This document shows, piece by piece, positions 1 to 7,341 of a stretch of DNA of 14,039 bases. Source of the stretch: Flavobacteriaceae bacterium (GTDB lineage: Bacteria > Bacteroidota > Bacteroidia > Flavobacteriales > Flavobacteriaceae); the NCBI GenBank assembly GCA_023262245.1, contig JALRDC010000058.1, positions 1 through 14,039 on the forward strand, in the 5' to 3' direction. The position numbers and the translations under genes are program-made. Each line of letters begins with the position of its first letter. Positions within the stretch are counted from its first letter, which is position 1. The notes beneath the pieces were generated by a model, which was not told where the DNA came from, ran no database searches, and saw only the letters and a list, made by a program, of their open reading frames with translations.

Positions 1-553
1 GTTCATTGTTCTTATAAAAAGCTCCATAGATCAAATTAACCCCGATAATACCCAATACTTCTTGCTGTAAGCGCGCTTCTGTTTGGTGAAAACGAACATG
101 CAAAGTGATTTCGCTATAATCTTGTTTTGGATCAGCCTGAAAGCGAATTCCCATCCATCCATGACCTTTAAATTTTTTTGCAAAGTCAATCGTAGTAACT
201 GTATTAGCATAGGTAAAGAACATTTTATTTGGGTTTTCATCTCTGGGTATTCGGTCTTCAAGTAAACCCATTTCATGGTCCAGCATCTTATTAAGGCGAG
301 CCTCTGTAACATAGCGTTTGTCGTCTTCCTCGCCATAAATGTTGTCACTAAAGTTCTTATCGTAAGCGCTTATGGTTTTTGCAATGGTTCCAGAGGCTCC
401 TCCAGAGCGAAAAAAATGTCTTGCTACCTCTTGACCTGCCCCAATTTCTGCAAAGGTTCCGTAGATAAAACGATTTAAGTTAATTCGTAAGGCTTTGGCT
501 TCGATTGAAGGTCGGTTTTCTAACTCGATCTCCCCAGGTAATTGTATTGGCAT
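1..553 (-). CDS. Conserved cytosolic-looking protein of unknown function, 5' part (cut by window edge)
   Basis: The frame is open for 184 codons from ATG at 553 down to the window edge, with an in-frame TAG directly upstream of that ATG, so the start is well fixed and the 3' end is missing. The N-terminus begins MPIQLPGEIELENR and has no signal peptide or membrane segment. Conserved-looking blocks are YGTFAEIGAGQEVARHFF (31-48), SGGASGTIAKTISAYD (50-65), KGHGWMGIRFQ (129-139) and LGIIGVNLIYGAFY (167-180). From memory, these belong to a family of roughly 480 residues found in Bacteroidota, cyanobacteria and other phyla. Members are sometimes labelled TonB-dependent receptor or nicotinate-nucleotide adenylyltransferase; nothing here supports an outer-membrane receptor. 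It is divergent from the metallo-hydrolase gene at 624. The coding call is strong; the function is unknown. Confidence 0.8.
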   Translation of the reverse strand, partial: MPIQLPGEIELENRPSIEAKALRINLNRFIYGTFAEIGAGQEVARHFFRSGGASGTIAKTISAYDKNFSDNIYGEEDDKRYVTEARLNKMLDHEMGLLEDRIPRDENPNKMFFTYANTVTTIDFAKKFKGHGWMGIRFQADPKQDYSEITLHVRFHQTEARLQQEVLGIIGVNLIYGAFYKNNE

Positions 554-572
554 CTACAAATAGTTTGTTTTT

Positions 573-580
573 CAAATCTA
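573..580 (-). promoter_or_regulatory. Candidate -7 box for the leftward gene at 553
   Basis: On the minus strand the sequence reads TAGATTTG, a full match to the Bacteroidota TAnnTTTG element, about 20 nt upstream of the ATG at 553. I see no TTG at the usual distance upstream, so this is a tentative half-site. Confidence 0.35.
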
Positions 581-586
581 CAAAGA

Positions 587-617
587 TTGTGGAATTAATA
601 GACATAGTTTACCTTTG
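587..617 (+). promoter_or_regulatory. Candidate Bacteroidota promoter for the metallo-hydrolase gene
   Basis: TTG at 587-589, a 20-bp spacer and TACCTTTG at 610-617 match the TTG-N17-23-TAnnTTTG pattern. The expected transcription start falls near 622-625, at or just before the ATG at 624, so the mRNA may be nearly leaderless. The box also covers the TTG codon at 615, which argues against translation starting there. Confidence 0.55.
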
Positions 618-623
618 AAAAAC

Positions 624-1394
624 ATGATAAAAGTAACTTTTTTGGGTACAGGAACCTCTCAAGGGATTCCTGTCATTGGAAGTAACCATCCTGTTTGTTT
701 AAGCACCGATCCAAAAGATAAACGTTTGCGTGTTTCTGTGTTGATCCAATGGGAAGGGGTAAACTTAGTTGTAGATTGCGGTCCAGACTTCAGACAACAA
801 ATGCTTCGAGAAAACGTAACACAACTAGACGGGATACTTTTTACACATGAACACGCCGATCACAGCGCAGGTATGGATGATATCCGACCCTTTTTTTTTC
901 GCCAAGGGGATATCCCTGTCTTTGGAAGTAAACGAGTAATGGAAAATTTCTCAAGCCGGTTTGATTATATTTTTTCTTCTGAAAACAAGTATCCTGGCGC
1001 ACCCTCTGTTGATGTAAACATTATTGCTCCAGAAACACCCTTCGAATTTAAAGGTAAAACCATTATTCCTATAGAGGTCATGCACGATAAATTACCCGTA
1101 TTGGGCTATCGTATTGGAAACTTTTGCTATTTGACTGATGTAAAGACAATAAGTAGTGAGGAACAACAAAAGCTTCTTAAATTAAACACCTTAGTATTGA
1201 GTTGTTTGAGAACCGAGCCACATCCAAATCATCTCAATTTAGAAGAAGCCCTAGAATTAATAGAAAAACTTAAGCCCGAACGTTGTTATTTAACTCATAT
1301 TAGTCATCTTATGGGCTTTCATAAGGAAGTAGCCGCCCAGTTGCCTTCCAATGTTTTTTTAGCCTATGATACGTTGACTTTAGATAGCCATTAA
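624..1394 (+). CDS. MBL-fold metallo-hydrolase, PhnP-type phosphodiesterase family
   Basis: This 256-residue protein has a metallo-beta-lactamase fold. The family signature THEHADHSAG lies at 74-83 (H75, H77, D79, H80), and later candidate ligands are H154, D172 (LTDV) and the THISH segment at 224-228. The opening VTFLGTGTSQGIP is typical of the COG1235/PhnP group, whose characterised members hydrolyse cyclic or other phosphodiesters; no phn genes are nearby, so the substrate here is unknown. The start is placed at ATG 624 rather than TTG 615, because 615 lies inside the probable promoter -7 box and ATG gives the usual short N-terminus. A small membrane-anchored gene follows 10 bp downstream and is probably co-transcribed. 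Family assignment is firm; reaction is inferred. Confidence 0.88.
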   Translation: MIKVTFLGTGTSQGIPVIGSNHPVCLSTDPKDKRLRVSVLIQWEGVNLVVDCGPDFRQQMLRENVTQLDGILFTHEHADHSAGMDDIRPFFFRQGDIPVFGSKRVMENFSSRFDYIFSSENKYPGAPSVDVNIIAPETPFEFKGKTIIPIEVMHDKLPVLGYRIGNFCYLTDVKTISSEEQQKLLKLNTLVLSCLRTEPHPNHLNLEEALELIEKLKPERCYLTHISHLMGFHKEVAAQLPSNVFLAYDTLTLDSH

Positions 1395-1404
1395 ACTTTA
1401 ATCA

Positions 1405-1872
1405 ATGAAATTTAAAATCATTCTGTATTTATTTCTTTTTGTGTGTATTGTCCTTTTTTATCAGATTTTCAATACCAATAAGATATTAAATCATCAAGAT
1501 GCGTTGATTCAGAGTCAATATCAAACCCAGCTTCAATTAAAGGACTCCTTGAGTGTTTTAAAAGATTTTAGGGAGACGCATTCCTTTTTTTCATTGGAAT
1601 CAAACCCTAAATTTGATCTACAAAGTGAAGTGGCGACATTAGTTCGTAAGCAGTTATTGGAAATGAATTCCTCAGGGGGGATTAAAACAATTTTAAAATC
1701 CTTACCCAAGGGTCGTTTTCTTATTGATCAGGTTCAAGTTGTTAATGAAAGCTGGGTGCTCATCGGTTTTCAAAGTACTGACTACTGGGGACAAGCTCTC
1801 TTAATATATCAGAAAAACAAAAATGGAGCTTTTTCGTTTAAAAGCTTGGATTCCTTTGTTCAGCCTTTATAG
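1405..1872 (+). CDS. Small membrane-anchored protein of unknown function
   Basis: I do not recognise a family for this 155-residue protein. Residues 4-21 form a single hydrophobic segment after MKFK, consistent with an uncleaved membrane anchor or signal sequence. It is followed by a Gln-rich, probably helical stretch (31-52, HQDALIQSQYQTQLQLKDSL) and a soluble domain to residue 155 containing VNESWVLIGFQSTDYWGQALLIYQ (113-136), likely outside the inner membrane. The ATG lies 10 bp after the metallo-hydrolase stop, suggesting one transcript. Its 3' end overlaps the 3' end of the convergent esterase gene by 6 bp, leaving no room for an intergenic terminator. Confidence 0.75.
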   Translation: MKFKIILYLFLFVCIVLFYQIFNTNKILNHQDALIQSQYQTQLQLKDSLSVLKDFRETHSFFSLESNPKFDLQSEVATLVRKQLLEMNSSGGIKTILKSLPKGRFLIDQVQVVNESWVLIGFQSTDYWGQALLIYQKNKNGAFSFKSLDSFVQPL

Positions 1873-2499
1873 TGCTGTTTTATTTAACCACTGAAGAACT
1901 AAGTTGAAATTTTCTTGAGAAACGCCGTGACCATCATGAAATTCATGATAATCTATTTCTTTATATTTTTTAGCTAAGGGTAGAATTGTATTTCTAGCTT
2001 TATTGATGGGAATCACCGCATCCTCAGTTCCATGAGCTGCATAGGCTAAAAATGTTGGAGCTTTAGAAGTGTCTACACTTTCGTGGACAACTCCGCTGAG
2101 CGCAACAATTCTCCTAATTTTATTGGATTTGCTAAAAGCCAATGCCCAGCTTAAGATAGCACCCTGACTAAATCCCAAAAGAGTGATATCTTTGGAGTTG
2201 AGAGCATATTTCTCAATTAGTTTTTCAATATTTTCCATTAGGAACTCCACAGCTTTCCATGCAGTTTCAACATCAGAGTCAAAAGTTCCATCAGCCTTTG
2301 GATAAAGAGGATACCAAGCATGACTGCCAGGGGCTAACGTAAGAGGTGCCTGAAGTGCTATGATTGTATGACTTTCCGGTAAATAAGGGGTAAATGAAAA
2401 TAAATCATCTGCATTACTTCCATAGCCATGCAGTAAAAAAATGGCAGGGCGGCGGTTTTCTTGTTCAGAAATTGCTTTTCGAATACGATAGCTTACCAT
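1867..2499 (-). CDS. Alpha/beta-hydrolase, phospholipase/carboxylesterase family
   Basis: This 210-residue serine hydrolase resembles bacterial carboxylesterases of the acyl-protein-thioesterase-like (COG0400) family. The oxyanion region is FLLHGYGSNADDL (21-33), the nucleophile elbow is GFSQG (109-113, S111), the acid is D160 in HGTEDAVIP, and the histidine is H191 in DGHGVS. All triad residues are therefore present. There is no signal peptide, so it should be cytosolic and act on small esters or thioesters; the real substrate is unknown. It starts 9 bp after the stop of the upstream dihydroorotase-like gene, indicating co-transcription. Length is normal for the family. Confidence 0.88.
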   Translation of the reverse strand: MVSYRIRKAISEQENRRPAIFLLHGYGSNADDLFSFTPYLPESHTIIALQAPLTLAPGSHAWYPLYPKADGTFDSDVETAWKAVEFLMENIEKLIEKYALNSKDITLLGFSQGAILSWALAFSKSNKIRRIVALSGVVHESVDTSKAPTFLAYAAHGTEDAVIPINKARNTILPLAKKYKEIDYHEFHDGHGVSQENFNLVLQWLNKTAL

Positions 2500-2508
2500 T
2501 TGGTTTTT

Positions 2509-3762
2509 TTAAGTATTGATTTGTAGATTTTCTCCTCGGATGGAGCCATAAACTTTACCTTGAGTAGGGCTACCAATGAACATACAGTTTTTAGAACCGG
2601 AGTAGAGATCATCTTCATTAAGTAGGCCGCTTCCTTTTGGAGTGAAAAGGCTTAAATCTGCTGGGGCACCAATCATAATTTGAGGATCAGCAATTCCAAA
2701 ACGTTTCTTCCCACGAGTTAAAAACGAAATGACTTGTTCTAGTGGAAATTGTTTCTGAAGAACTACGAAAGCAGCCTCCAAGCCAATACTCCCTGGCTCC
2801 GATTCTACAAACTCTAAATTTTTAAGTTCTGGATTAATAGGTTGATGCAAACTACTCACCATATCAATCGTTCCATCCAAAAGACCTTCTCTTAATGCTT
2901 TCTGATCTTCTATTGCTCTTAAGGGAGGGATGATTTTAAAATTTGGATCAAAATCGGCCAACTCATTTTCTGTAAAAATCAAATGAGGAATCCCTACACC
3001 ACAGCTCACATTTAGTCCTTTTTTCTTGGCTGCTCGAATTAAATCTACACTGGTTGCAGAGGAGAGGTACGGGATGTGTAATTTTCCTTGGGTATATTCT
3101 AAAAGTTGTAAATCACGTGCTAGGGGAGCGGTTTCTGCGACTTCAGGAAGGCCTTTTAAACCTAAATTCGTACTGACCTTACCTTCGTGCATTTGACCGT
3201 TATTTTGTAATCCAAAATCAATGGGATAAGATTGAATGATACCATCAAAACTTTGTACGTAATCTAAAGCAATACGCAAGAGGTTAGGATTGCTTATGGC
3301 TTGATTAAAATCTCCAAAGGCTTTTGCTCCTGCCTTGTGCATATCGTAAAGTGAGGCCATTTGCATACCCTCCGCTTTTTCTGATAAAGAAGCACTTACA
3401 TAAAGGGCAGTAGTGTGTGAATTCGTTGATTGAATGATATGATTTACGTCAGAATGCGACGAGATTACAGGCTGGGTGTTGGGGTTGAGTAGAATATGGG
3501 TAAATCCGCTTTTGGCAGCCGTTAACAACCCATTGTTAAGGGTTTCTCGTTCTTCAAATCCGGGTTCACCAAAGGAAACACTAGGGTCGAACCAACCTGA
3601 AGAAAGGTGCAAATCTTTCAATTCAATTACCTTATCTGCTTCCTCGTCTAATTGAGTTTCAATTTTACTTAAAATCCCATCAACGATGAGTAAGTCTTGT
3701 TTTTGATTGTGAAAAGGACTCTTTTCATTGATAATGGTCGCGTTTTTTAAGAGTATCTTCAT
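2509..3762 (-). CDS. Dihydroorotase homologue lacking metal ligands (pseudo-dihydroorotase)
   Basis: The 417-residue protein aligns along its length with class I dihydroorotases: GWFDPSVSFGEPG (56-68) stands for the usual GxxDPHVHxREPG, LLNPNTQPV (91-99) for MPNTxPV, KLHIPYLSSATS (227-238) for LHxxHLSTAxS, and DGTIDMVSSLHQP (296-308) for DGTIDxIATDHAP. Both histidines of HxH are Ser (S61, S63), the neighbouring substrate-binding Arg is Gly65, the HCED region (about 177-182, QSYPID) has no His, the later His is Tyr232, and the catalytic Asp is Leu305. D151 is retained. It should therefore not bind the catalytic zinc, resembling inactive PyrC-like partners of aspartate transcarbamoylase. A structural or regulatory role in pyrimidine synthesis is inferred. 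The fold is otherwise intact with no frameshift, and the esterase gene follows 9 bp downstream. Confidence 0.85.
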   Translation of the reverse strand: MKILLKNATIINEKSPFHNQKQDLLIVDGILSKIETQLDEEADKVIELKDLHLSSGWFDPSVSFGEPGFEERETLNNGLLTAAKSGFTHILLNPNTQPVISSHSDVNHIIQSTNSHTTALYVSASLSEKAEGMQMASLYDMHKAGAKAFGDFNQAISNPNLLRIALDYVQSFDGIIQSYPIDFGLQNNGQMHEGKVSTNLGLKGLPEVAETAPLARDLQLLEYTQGKLHIPYLSSATSVDLIRAAKKKGLNVSCGVGIPHLIFTENELADFDPNFKIIPPLRAIEDQKALREGLLDGTIDMVSSLHQPINPELKNLEFVESEPGSIGLEAAFVVLQKQFPLEQVISFLTRGKKRFGIADPQIMIGAPADLSLFTPKGSGLLNEDDLYSGSKNCMFIGSPTQGKVYGSIRGENLQINT

Positions 3763-3811
3763 GAAGCAAAAGTCCTGACAAAAATAAGAAACAATTTTAG
3801 AACAATTGTTG

Positions 3812-3819
3812 CAAAGCTA
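3812..3819 (-). promoter_or_regulatory. Candidate -7 box for the pseudo-dihydroorotase gene
   Basis: The minus strand reads TAGCTTTG just after the pxpC stop codon, about 50 nt upstream of the ATG at 3762. A 10-bp palindrome AACAATTGTT (3801-3810) sits immediately downstream, close to the expected transcription start. No TTG is seen at the usual upstream distance, so read-through from the pxp operon is equally possible. Confidence 0.35.
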
Positions 3820-3820
3820 T

Positions 3821-4675
3821 TTATTCTAATGAGGGGAGTAGTTTGAAGCGAATCTCATCATTTGTTTTCTTCTGTGCTAAGCGTTCTAAGGCATCATCTG
3901 TTAATTGGAGTAAACGCGGATATCCCCCCGTAACTTGAGCATCTCGCATTAGAATAATTAAAGTTCCATCAGGAGTACATTGAAGGGTTCCCGGTAAAAC
4001 GGGAGCAGTCCAAATTTGAGGGAGTTTGTGTTGTATTTTTTCCTTGAGTCGAAAAGCCATTCTGTTATTCAACTCACTCAGGCTTAGGATTTTTTTTAGT
4101 AATTGATCCTTTTGATCTTTTTTTAGCAGGTGAAACTCAGGTCCAGCAAATACTTCAAGCGTAGGTTTTTTATAATCAAAATTTGGTGAATGTATATGGG
4201 CGCCTTTTTCAGGGTCAAAAGTGGAAGTGCCTATGGGCAGCAAAACTTTTTTATTGATTCGTTCTTCCTTTGTAATCCCCATATATTGACTTCTACTTCC
4301 TAAAACTTTTTCTGTTTTAAATCCCCCCGCAATATTTAGATAGGTTCGGCACCCATTAAACGCGGTTCCCAAATTCAAAACATCTCCTTCCATTACCTTG
4401 GTTGGGATGTAATTCTTTAGAGGAGTATTGTTCAGTCGTGCTTGCATATCTGCACCTGTTAAAACAATACAGGTTTCCTGATGGAAACGCACTTTAGGAC
4501 CTTTAAAAGAACATTCCAAAGCAGCCGCTTTTAGAGGGTTGTTAAGCAATTGATTTCCCATTCTAAAGGCTTGTTGATCCAATGCTCCCGAAAGCGGAAC
4601 ACCATATTCCTGATATTCAAAGCGTCCTAGGTCTTGAATAGATGTATAAAGGCCTTGTTGGATGATTTCAACCAT
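3821..4675 (-). CDS. pxpC: 5-oxoprolinase subunit PxpC (biotin-dependent carboxyltransferase-like, AHS2/KipA family)
   Basis: This 284-residue protein is the third subunit of the prokaryotic ATP-dependent 5-oxoprolinase, which opens 5-oxoproline to glutamate in the cytosol. Family hallmarks are GLYTSIQDLGRFEYQEYGVPLSGALD (8-33), VLTGAD (71-76), YLNIAGGF (112-119), VLGSRSQY (124-131) and the C-terminal APVLPGTLQCTPDG (224-237) followed by ILMRDAQVTGGYP (241-253). Bacillus KipA and the carboxyltransferase-like part of urea amidolyase share this architecture. It ends the overlapping operon: its ATG overlaps the pxpB stop by 8 nt, pointing to translational coupling and equal subunit supply. Length is slightly short of the roughly 310 typical of the family, but all main blocks are present. 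Confidence 0.92.
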   Translation of the reverse strand: MVEIIQQGLYTSIQDLGRFEYQEYGVPLSGALDQQAFRMGNQLLNNPLKAAALECSFKGPKVRFHQETCIVLTGADMQARLNNTPLKNYIPTKVMEGDVLNLGTAFNGCRTYLNIAGGFKTEKVLGSRSQYMGITKEERINKKVLLPIGTSTFDPEKGAHIHSPNFDYKKPTLEVFAGPEFHLLKKDQKDQLLKKILSLSELNNRMAFRLKEKIQHKLPQIWTAPVLPGTLQCTPDGTLIILMRDAQVTGGYPRLLQLTDDALERLAQKKTNDEIRFKLLPSLE

Positions 4676-5387
4676 GGGGAGAGATTTTAAATTTTCCGGA
4701 GATTAGTTCCTCTTGTATTTTTAAATAGGCTTTGGAGTTTATAGGTTCAAATGAGATCCAGTCCCCGGCTTGAGCAAAACAAGGTGGGATCTTTTTAGGA
4801 TCAAAAAAGGATAGAGGAGTTTTTCCAATCAAATGCCAACCACCGGGACTTTCATTGGGGTATATACCAGTTTGTTTCCCACCAATGGCCACGGCTCCTT
4901 TTGGAACCTTGAGTAAAGGTTTTTCTTTTCTAGCTAAGAAAAGTTCTGGATTAAGACCGCTTAGATATAAAAACCCGGGAAGAAAGCCAATAAAACACAC
5001 TCTATAAGTAGCCGCAGTATGCAATTGGATGACTTCCTCTGGGGATTTATTTAAAGCTTGAGCTAGAGTAACTAAATCTGGAGCGTGAGTTTCTTCATAA
5101 CATACAGGGATTTTCCAATGAACTCCAGATTGAAATTCAGTTATTTCTAAAGTATTGTAGCGTTTATAGAGTAGCGCCTTGACCTTGGAAAGAGAGGTAG
5201 CTTTTTCTGAGAGGTGAATCATTAAGGATTTATACCCCATTGTACAACGGGTTACTTCATCTTGATTTTGTAAAAGCCTTTTAAAACCTAATAATTTTTC
5301 CAAAAGTTGATCCGAAGGTTCTTGTTCCCATTCCAGCAATAACGCTTTAGGGTGAAGAACAATTACACGAAATGGAACAAGATTCAT
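4668..5387 (-). CDS. pxpB: 5-oxoprolinase subunit PxpB (AHS1/KipI family)
   Basis: This 239-residue protein is the second 5-oxoprolinase subunit. The N-terminal half is variable; the C-terminal half has the diagnostic blocks WKIPVCYE (91-98), GFLPGFLYLSG (134-144), GAVAIGGKQTGIYP (164-177) and SPGGWHLIGKTP (180-191), shared with Bacillus KipI and urea-amidolyase-related proteins. KipI is also known as an inhibitor of the sporulation kinase KinA, a role not expected outside sporulating Firmicutes. Its ATG overlaps the pxpA stop by 4 nt (ATGA), and its own stop lies inside the start of pxpC, so the three subunits are translationally coupled. Confidence 0.92.
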   Translation of the reverse strand: MNLVPFRVIVLHPKALLLEWEQEPSDQLLEKLLGFKRLLQNQDEVTRCTMGYKSLMIHLSEKATSLSKVKALLYKRYNTLEITEFQSGVHWKIPVCYEETHAPDLVTLAQALNKSPEEVIQLHTAATYRVCFIGFLPGFLYLSGLNPELFLARKEKPLLKVPKGAVAIGGKQTGIYPNESPGGWHLIGKTPLSFFDPKKIPPCFAQAGDWISFEPINSKAYLKIQEELISGKFKISPHG

Positions 5388-6109
5388 TTTAATGTTTGAT
5401 TTTGATGTAATTCCAATACCTTTTTAAGATTTTCTAAAGCCCTTGGATGATCGCCATGGAGACAAAAAGTATCCGCATTCATGGGAATCCAATTGCCATC
5501 TATAGTTTTCACTCTACCTTGATGTAGTATTGTGAAAAGTTGGTTGTACATTTCCGCACCTGAACCAAGAACAGCACCAGACACATTTCGAGACTGTAAA
5601 TGCCCTTCATCTGTATAAGCACGGTCTAAAAAAGCTTCATTCCAAATACGCATACCTTTCCTTTTGGCCTGAGCCCCTAATACACTCCCAGGGAGTGTAA
5701 ATAGAACTGCCTTGGGACATACTCTTTCCATAACCCGAAGAAAGACTTCAGCCAATTCAGGGTTCTTTGCACAATCGTTATACAATGCGCCATGTGGTTT
5801 AATGTGATGTAAAAGTGAGTGATCCCCTATAGAATCTAGAAATAACATCAGTTGTTCTTCGATACTTTTCTCAAGTGCTTTTCTATTTATTTTAATTGAT
5901 TTACGCCCAAAGTTTTCTTTATCAGGATAGGAGGGATGCGCTCCTACTTTTACCTGATTCTCTTGGGCTAGATCCACGATCCTTTTTATTTCTTCCACGC
6001 TACCTGCATGCCCACCACAAGCAATGTTACACGAGTGAATCATAGGCATGAATTCACTTTCGTTAGCAAATCCTTCCCCCATGTCTACATTGAGATCTAT
6101 GCTTTTCAT
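5384..6109 (-). CDS. pxpA: 5-oxoprolinase subunit PxpA (LamB/YcsF family)
   Basis: This 241-residue cytosolic protein is the LamB/YcsF-family subunit of 5-oxoprolinase, similar in length to E. coli PxpA (YbgL). Diagnostic motifs are DLNVDMGEGF (5-14), CNIACGGHAGS (27-37), VGAHPSYPD (55-63), HHIKPHGALYND (101-112), NEAFLDRAYTDEGHLQSR (157-174) and DTFCLHGDHP (213-222). The conserved His, Asp and Glu residues of the YdjC-like polysaccharide-deacetylase-type barrel are all present. The gene overlaps the upstream NRAMP gene by one base (TAATG) and the downstream pxpB by four (ATGA), so the order transporter-A-B-C is one tightly coupled operon. Confidence 0.94.
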   Translation of the reverse strand: MKSIDLNVDMGEGFANESEFMPMIHSCNIACGGHAGSVEEIKRIVDLAQENQVKVGAHPSYPDKENFGRKSIKINRKALEKSIEEQLMLFLDSIGDHSLLHHIKPHGALYNDCAKNPELAEVFLRVMERVCPKAVLFTLPGSVLGAQAKRKGMRIWNEAFLDRAYTDEGHLQSRNVSGAVLGSGAEMYNQLFTILHQGRVKTIDGNWIPMNADTFCLHGDHPRALENLKKVLELHQNQTLK

Positions 6110-7326
6110 TAAAAGACTAAAATTAGGGTTCTAATACTTAAAAATAATGTAAGTACTACAATCAAAGCACCTATTATATTTTGGGTGAGATTGTTTTTAT
6201 AGGTTCCCAAAAGTTTTGACTTGTTTACCATCCAGAGCAGGAGTGCAGCGATTACAGGAAGTAGGATACCATTGGTGATTTGAGCAAATTGAATAATTAA
6301 AATTAACTTTAATCCAGTAGCGGAAAGAAGTACACCAAAAAGGATGATTGAAAACCAAATTAACTTAAAGTGCTTCGCTTTTAAATCTGCCTTCCAGCCA
6401 AAACAACCACAAACAACATAGGCAGCGGCTAGTGGAGCCGTAATTGTACTTGTAATTCCTGCAGCAAAAAGACCACAAGCTAAAAAATACTTAGCATTGC
6501 TTCCAAACAGGGGTTCCAGTCCTAAAGCAAGGTCTGCGGCACTATTGATTTCAAGGGTATCAACACCTGCAGCAGTAATGATTATACTCAATGAAATAGC
6601 ACCACCCAACCCCAAAGCGATCAACATATCTCGCATTGCAAAATTAATTTTAGAAGCATCTAACCATTTCTTTTTGACCAATTCGGCATGTAAAAATAGA
6701 TTGTAAGGAACAATGGTTGTCCCAACCAACCCAACAATCATGAGTAAGCTTCCGTTGGGAATTTTAAATGTAAAAAGCCCCTTTATTAACTCACCTAAGT
6801 TAGGAGCAGTGGTAAACGCAGTAAATAAAAAAGAAATGCTCATGACGAGCACTAGTCCAATCATACTGCGTTCAATTATCTTATATTTTCCAGACCATAA
6901 TAGGGAAGTGGCTAGGAGCCCGATGATAAGAGGGTATAAGTTGAAAGTGAACTGTTTTAATTCAATTCTAAAGAGCCCAAAAAGACTTTCTAGACCCAAT
7001 ACAGCACCGCTAATATTTCCAGCTTCATAAGCAGTATTACCTATAATAATCGCAGCAAAAATTAACGTAAGGAGGGTACGCTTTACAACTGGGGTTCTGA
7101 CTTCTTCCTTGATGACCTCTGTCAGGCTCTTTCTCCCGATCATTCCAATTTTTACAGCCATAGATTGAAGAACCATAGCGGCAACTATAGCAATTAGCAA
7201 GGTCCATAACAAGGCCATTCCAAATTGGACTCCAGCTAAGGTGCAAAGGGTAACCGTGCCAGGACCAATAAAGGCAGCAGCAATTAGCGGACCTGGCCCT
7301 AGGTTTTTAAAAAAAGTTTTGAACAT
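6109..7326 (-). CDS. NRAMP-fold transporter lacking the metal-binding motifs, 5-oxoprolinase-linked
   Basis: This 405-residue integral membrane protein has about 11 hydrophobic segments and clear NRAMP homology: LGPGPLIAAAFIGPGT (9-24) followed by CTLAGVQFG (28-36), and GTTIVPYNLFLHAELV (202-217). Canonical metal transporters have DPGN in helix 1; here it is GPGT (21-24), so Asp and Asn are lost. Canonical helix 6 has AxxMPH; here it is T203, V206-P207-Y208, losing the Met and His. It is therefore unlikely to move Mn2+ or Fe2+ in the usual way. Bacillus subtilis ycsG, also NRAMP-like, lies beside the pxpA gene ycsF, so the linkage is recurrent. Because NRAMP shares the LeuT fold with amino-acid transporters, 5-oxoproline uptake is a reasonable inference, not shown. 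First gene of the operon. Confidence 0.88.
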   Translation of the reverse strand: MFKTFFKNLGPGPLIAAAFIGPGTVTLCTLAGVQFGMALLWTLLIAIVAAMVLQSMAVKIGMIGRKSLTEVIKEEVRTPVVKRTLLTLIFAAIIIGNTAYEAGNISGAVLGLESLFGLFRIELKQFTFNLYPLIIGLLATSLLWSGKYKIIERSMIGLVLVMSISFLFTAFTTAPNLGELIKGLFTFKIPNGSLLMIVGLVGTTIVPYNLFLHAELVKKKWLDASKINFAMRDMLIALGLGGAISLSIIITAAGVDTLEINSAADLALGLEPLFGSNAKYFLACGLFAAGITSTITAPLAAAYVVCGCFGWKADLKAKHFKLIWFSIILFGVLLSATGLKLILIIQFAQITNGILLPVIAALLLWMVNKSKLLGTYKNNLTQNIIGALIVVLTLFLSIRTLILVF

Positions 7327-7341
7327 CCTTTGATTTTATTC

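Noticed and set aside
31..478. Three short open frames (31-348 minus, 83-265 plus, 275-478 plus).
   Set aside because: They overlap the longer minus-strand frame 1-553, whose protein has coherent conserved-looking blocks; the short products are low-complexity shadow translations.
615..623. TTG at 615 as start of the metallo-hydrolase.
   Set aside because: It lies inside the candidate -7 promoter box, and ATG 624 gives the usual family N-terminus.
6497..7246. Short frames 6497-6706, 6713-7030 (plus) and 7037-7246 (minus).
   Set aside because: All lie within the NRAMP gene in other frames and encode nothing recognisable.
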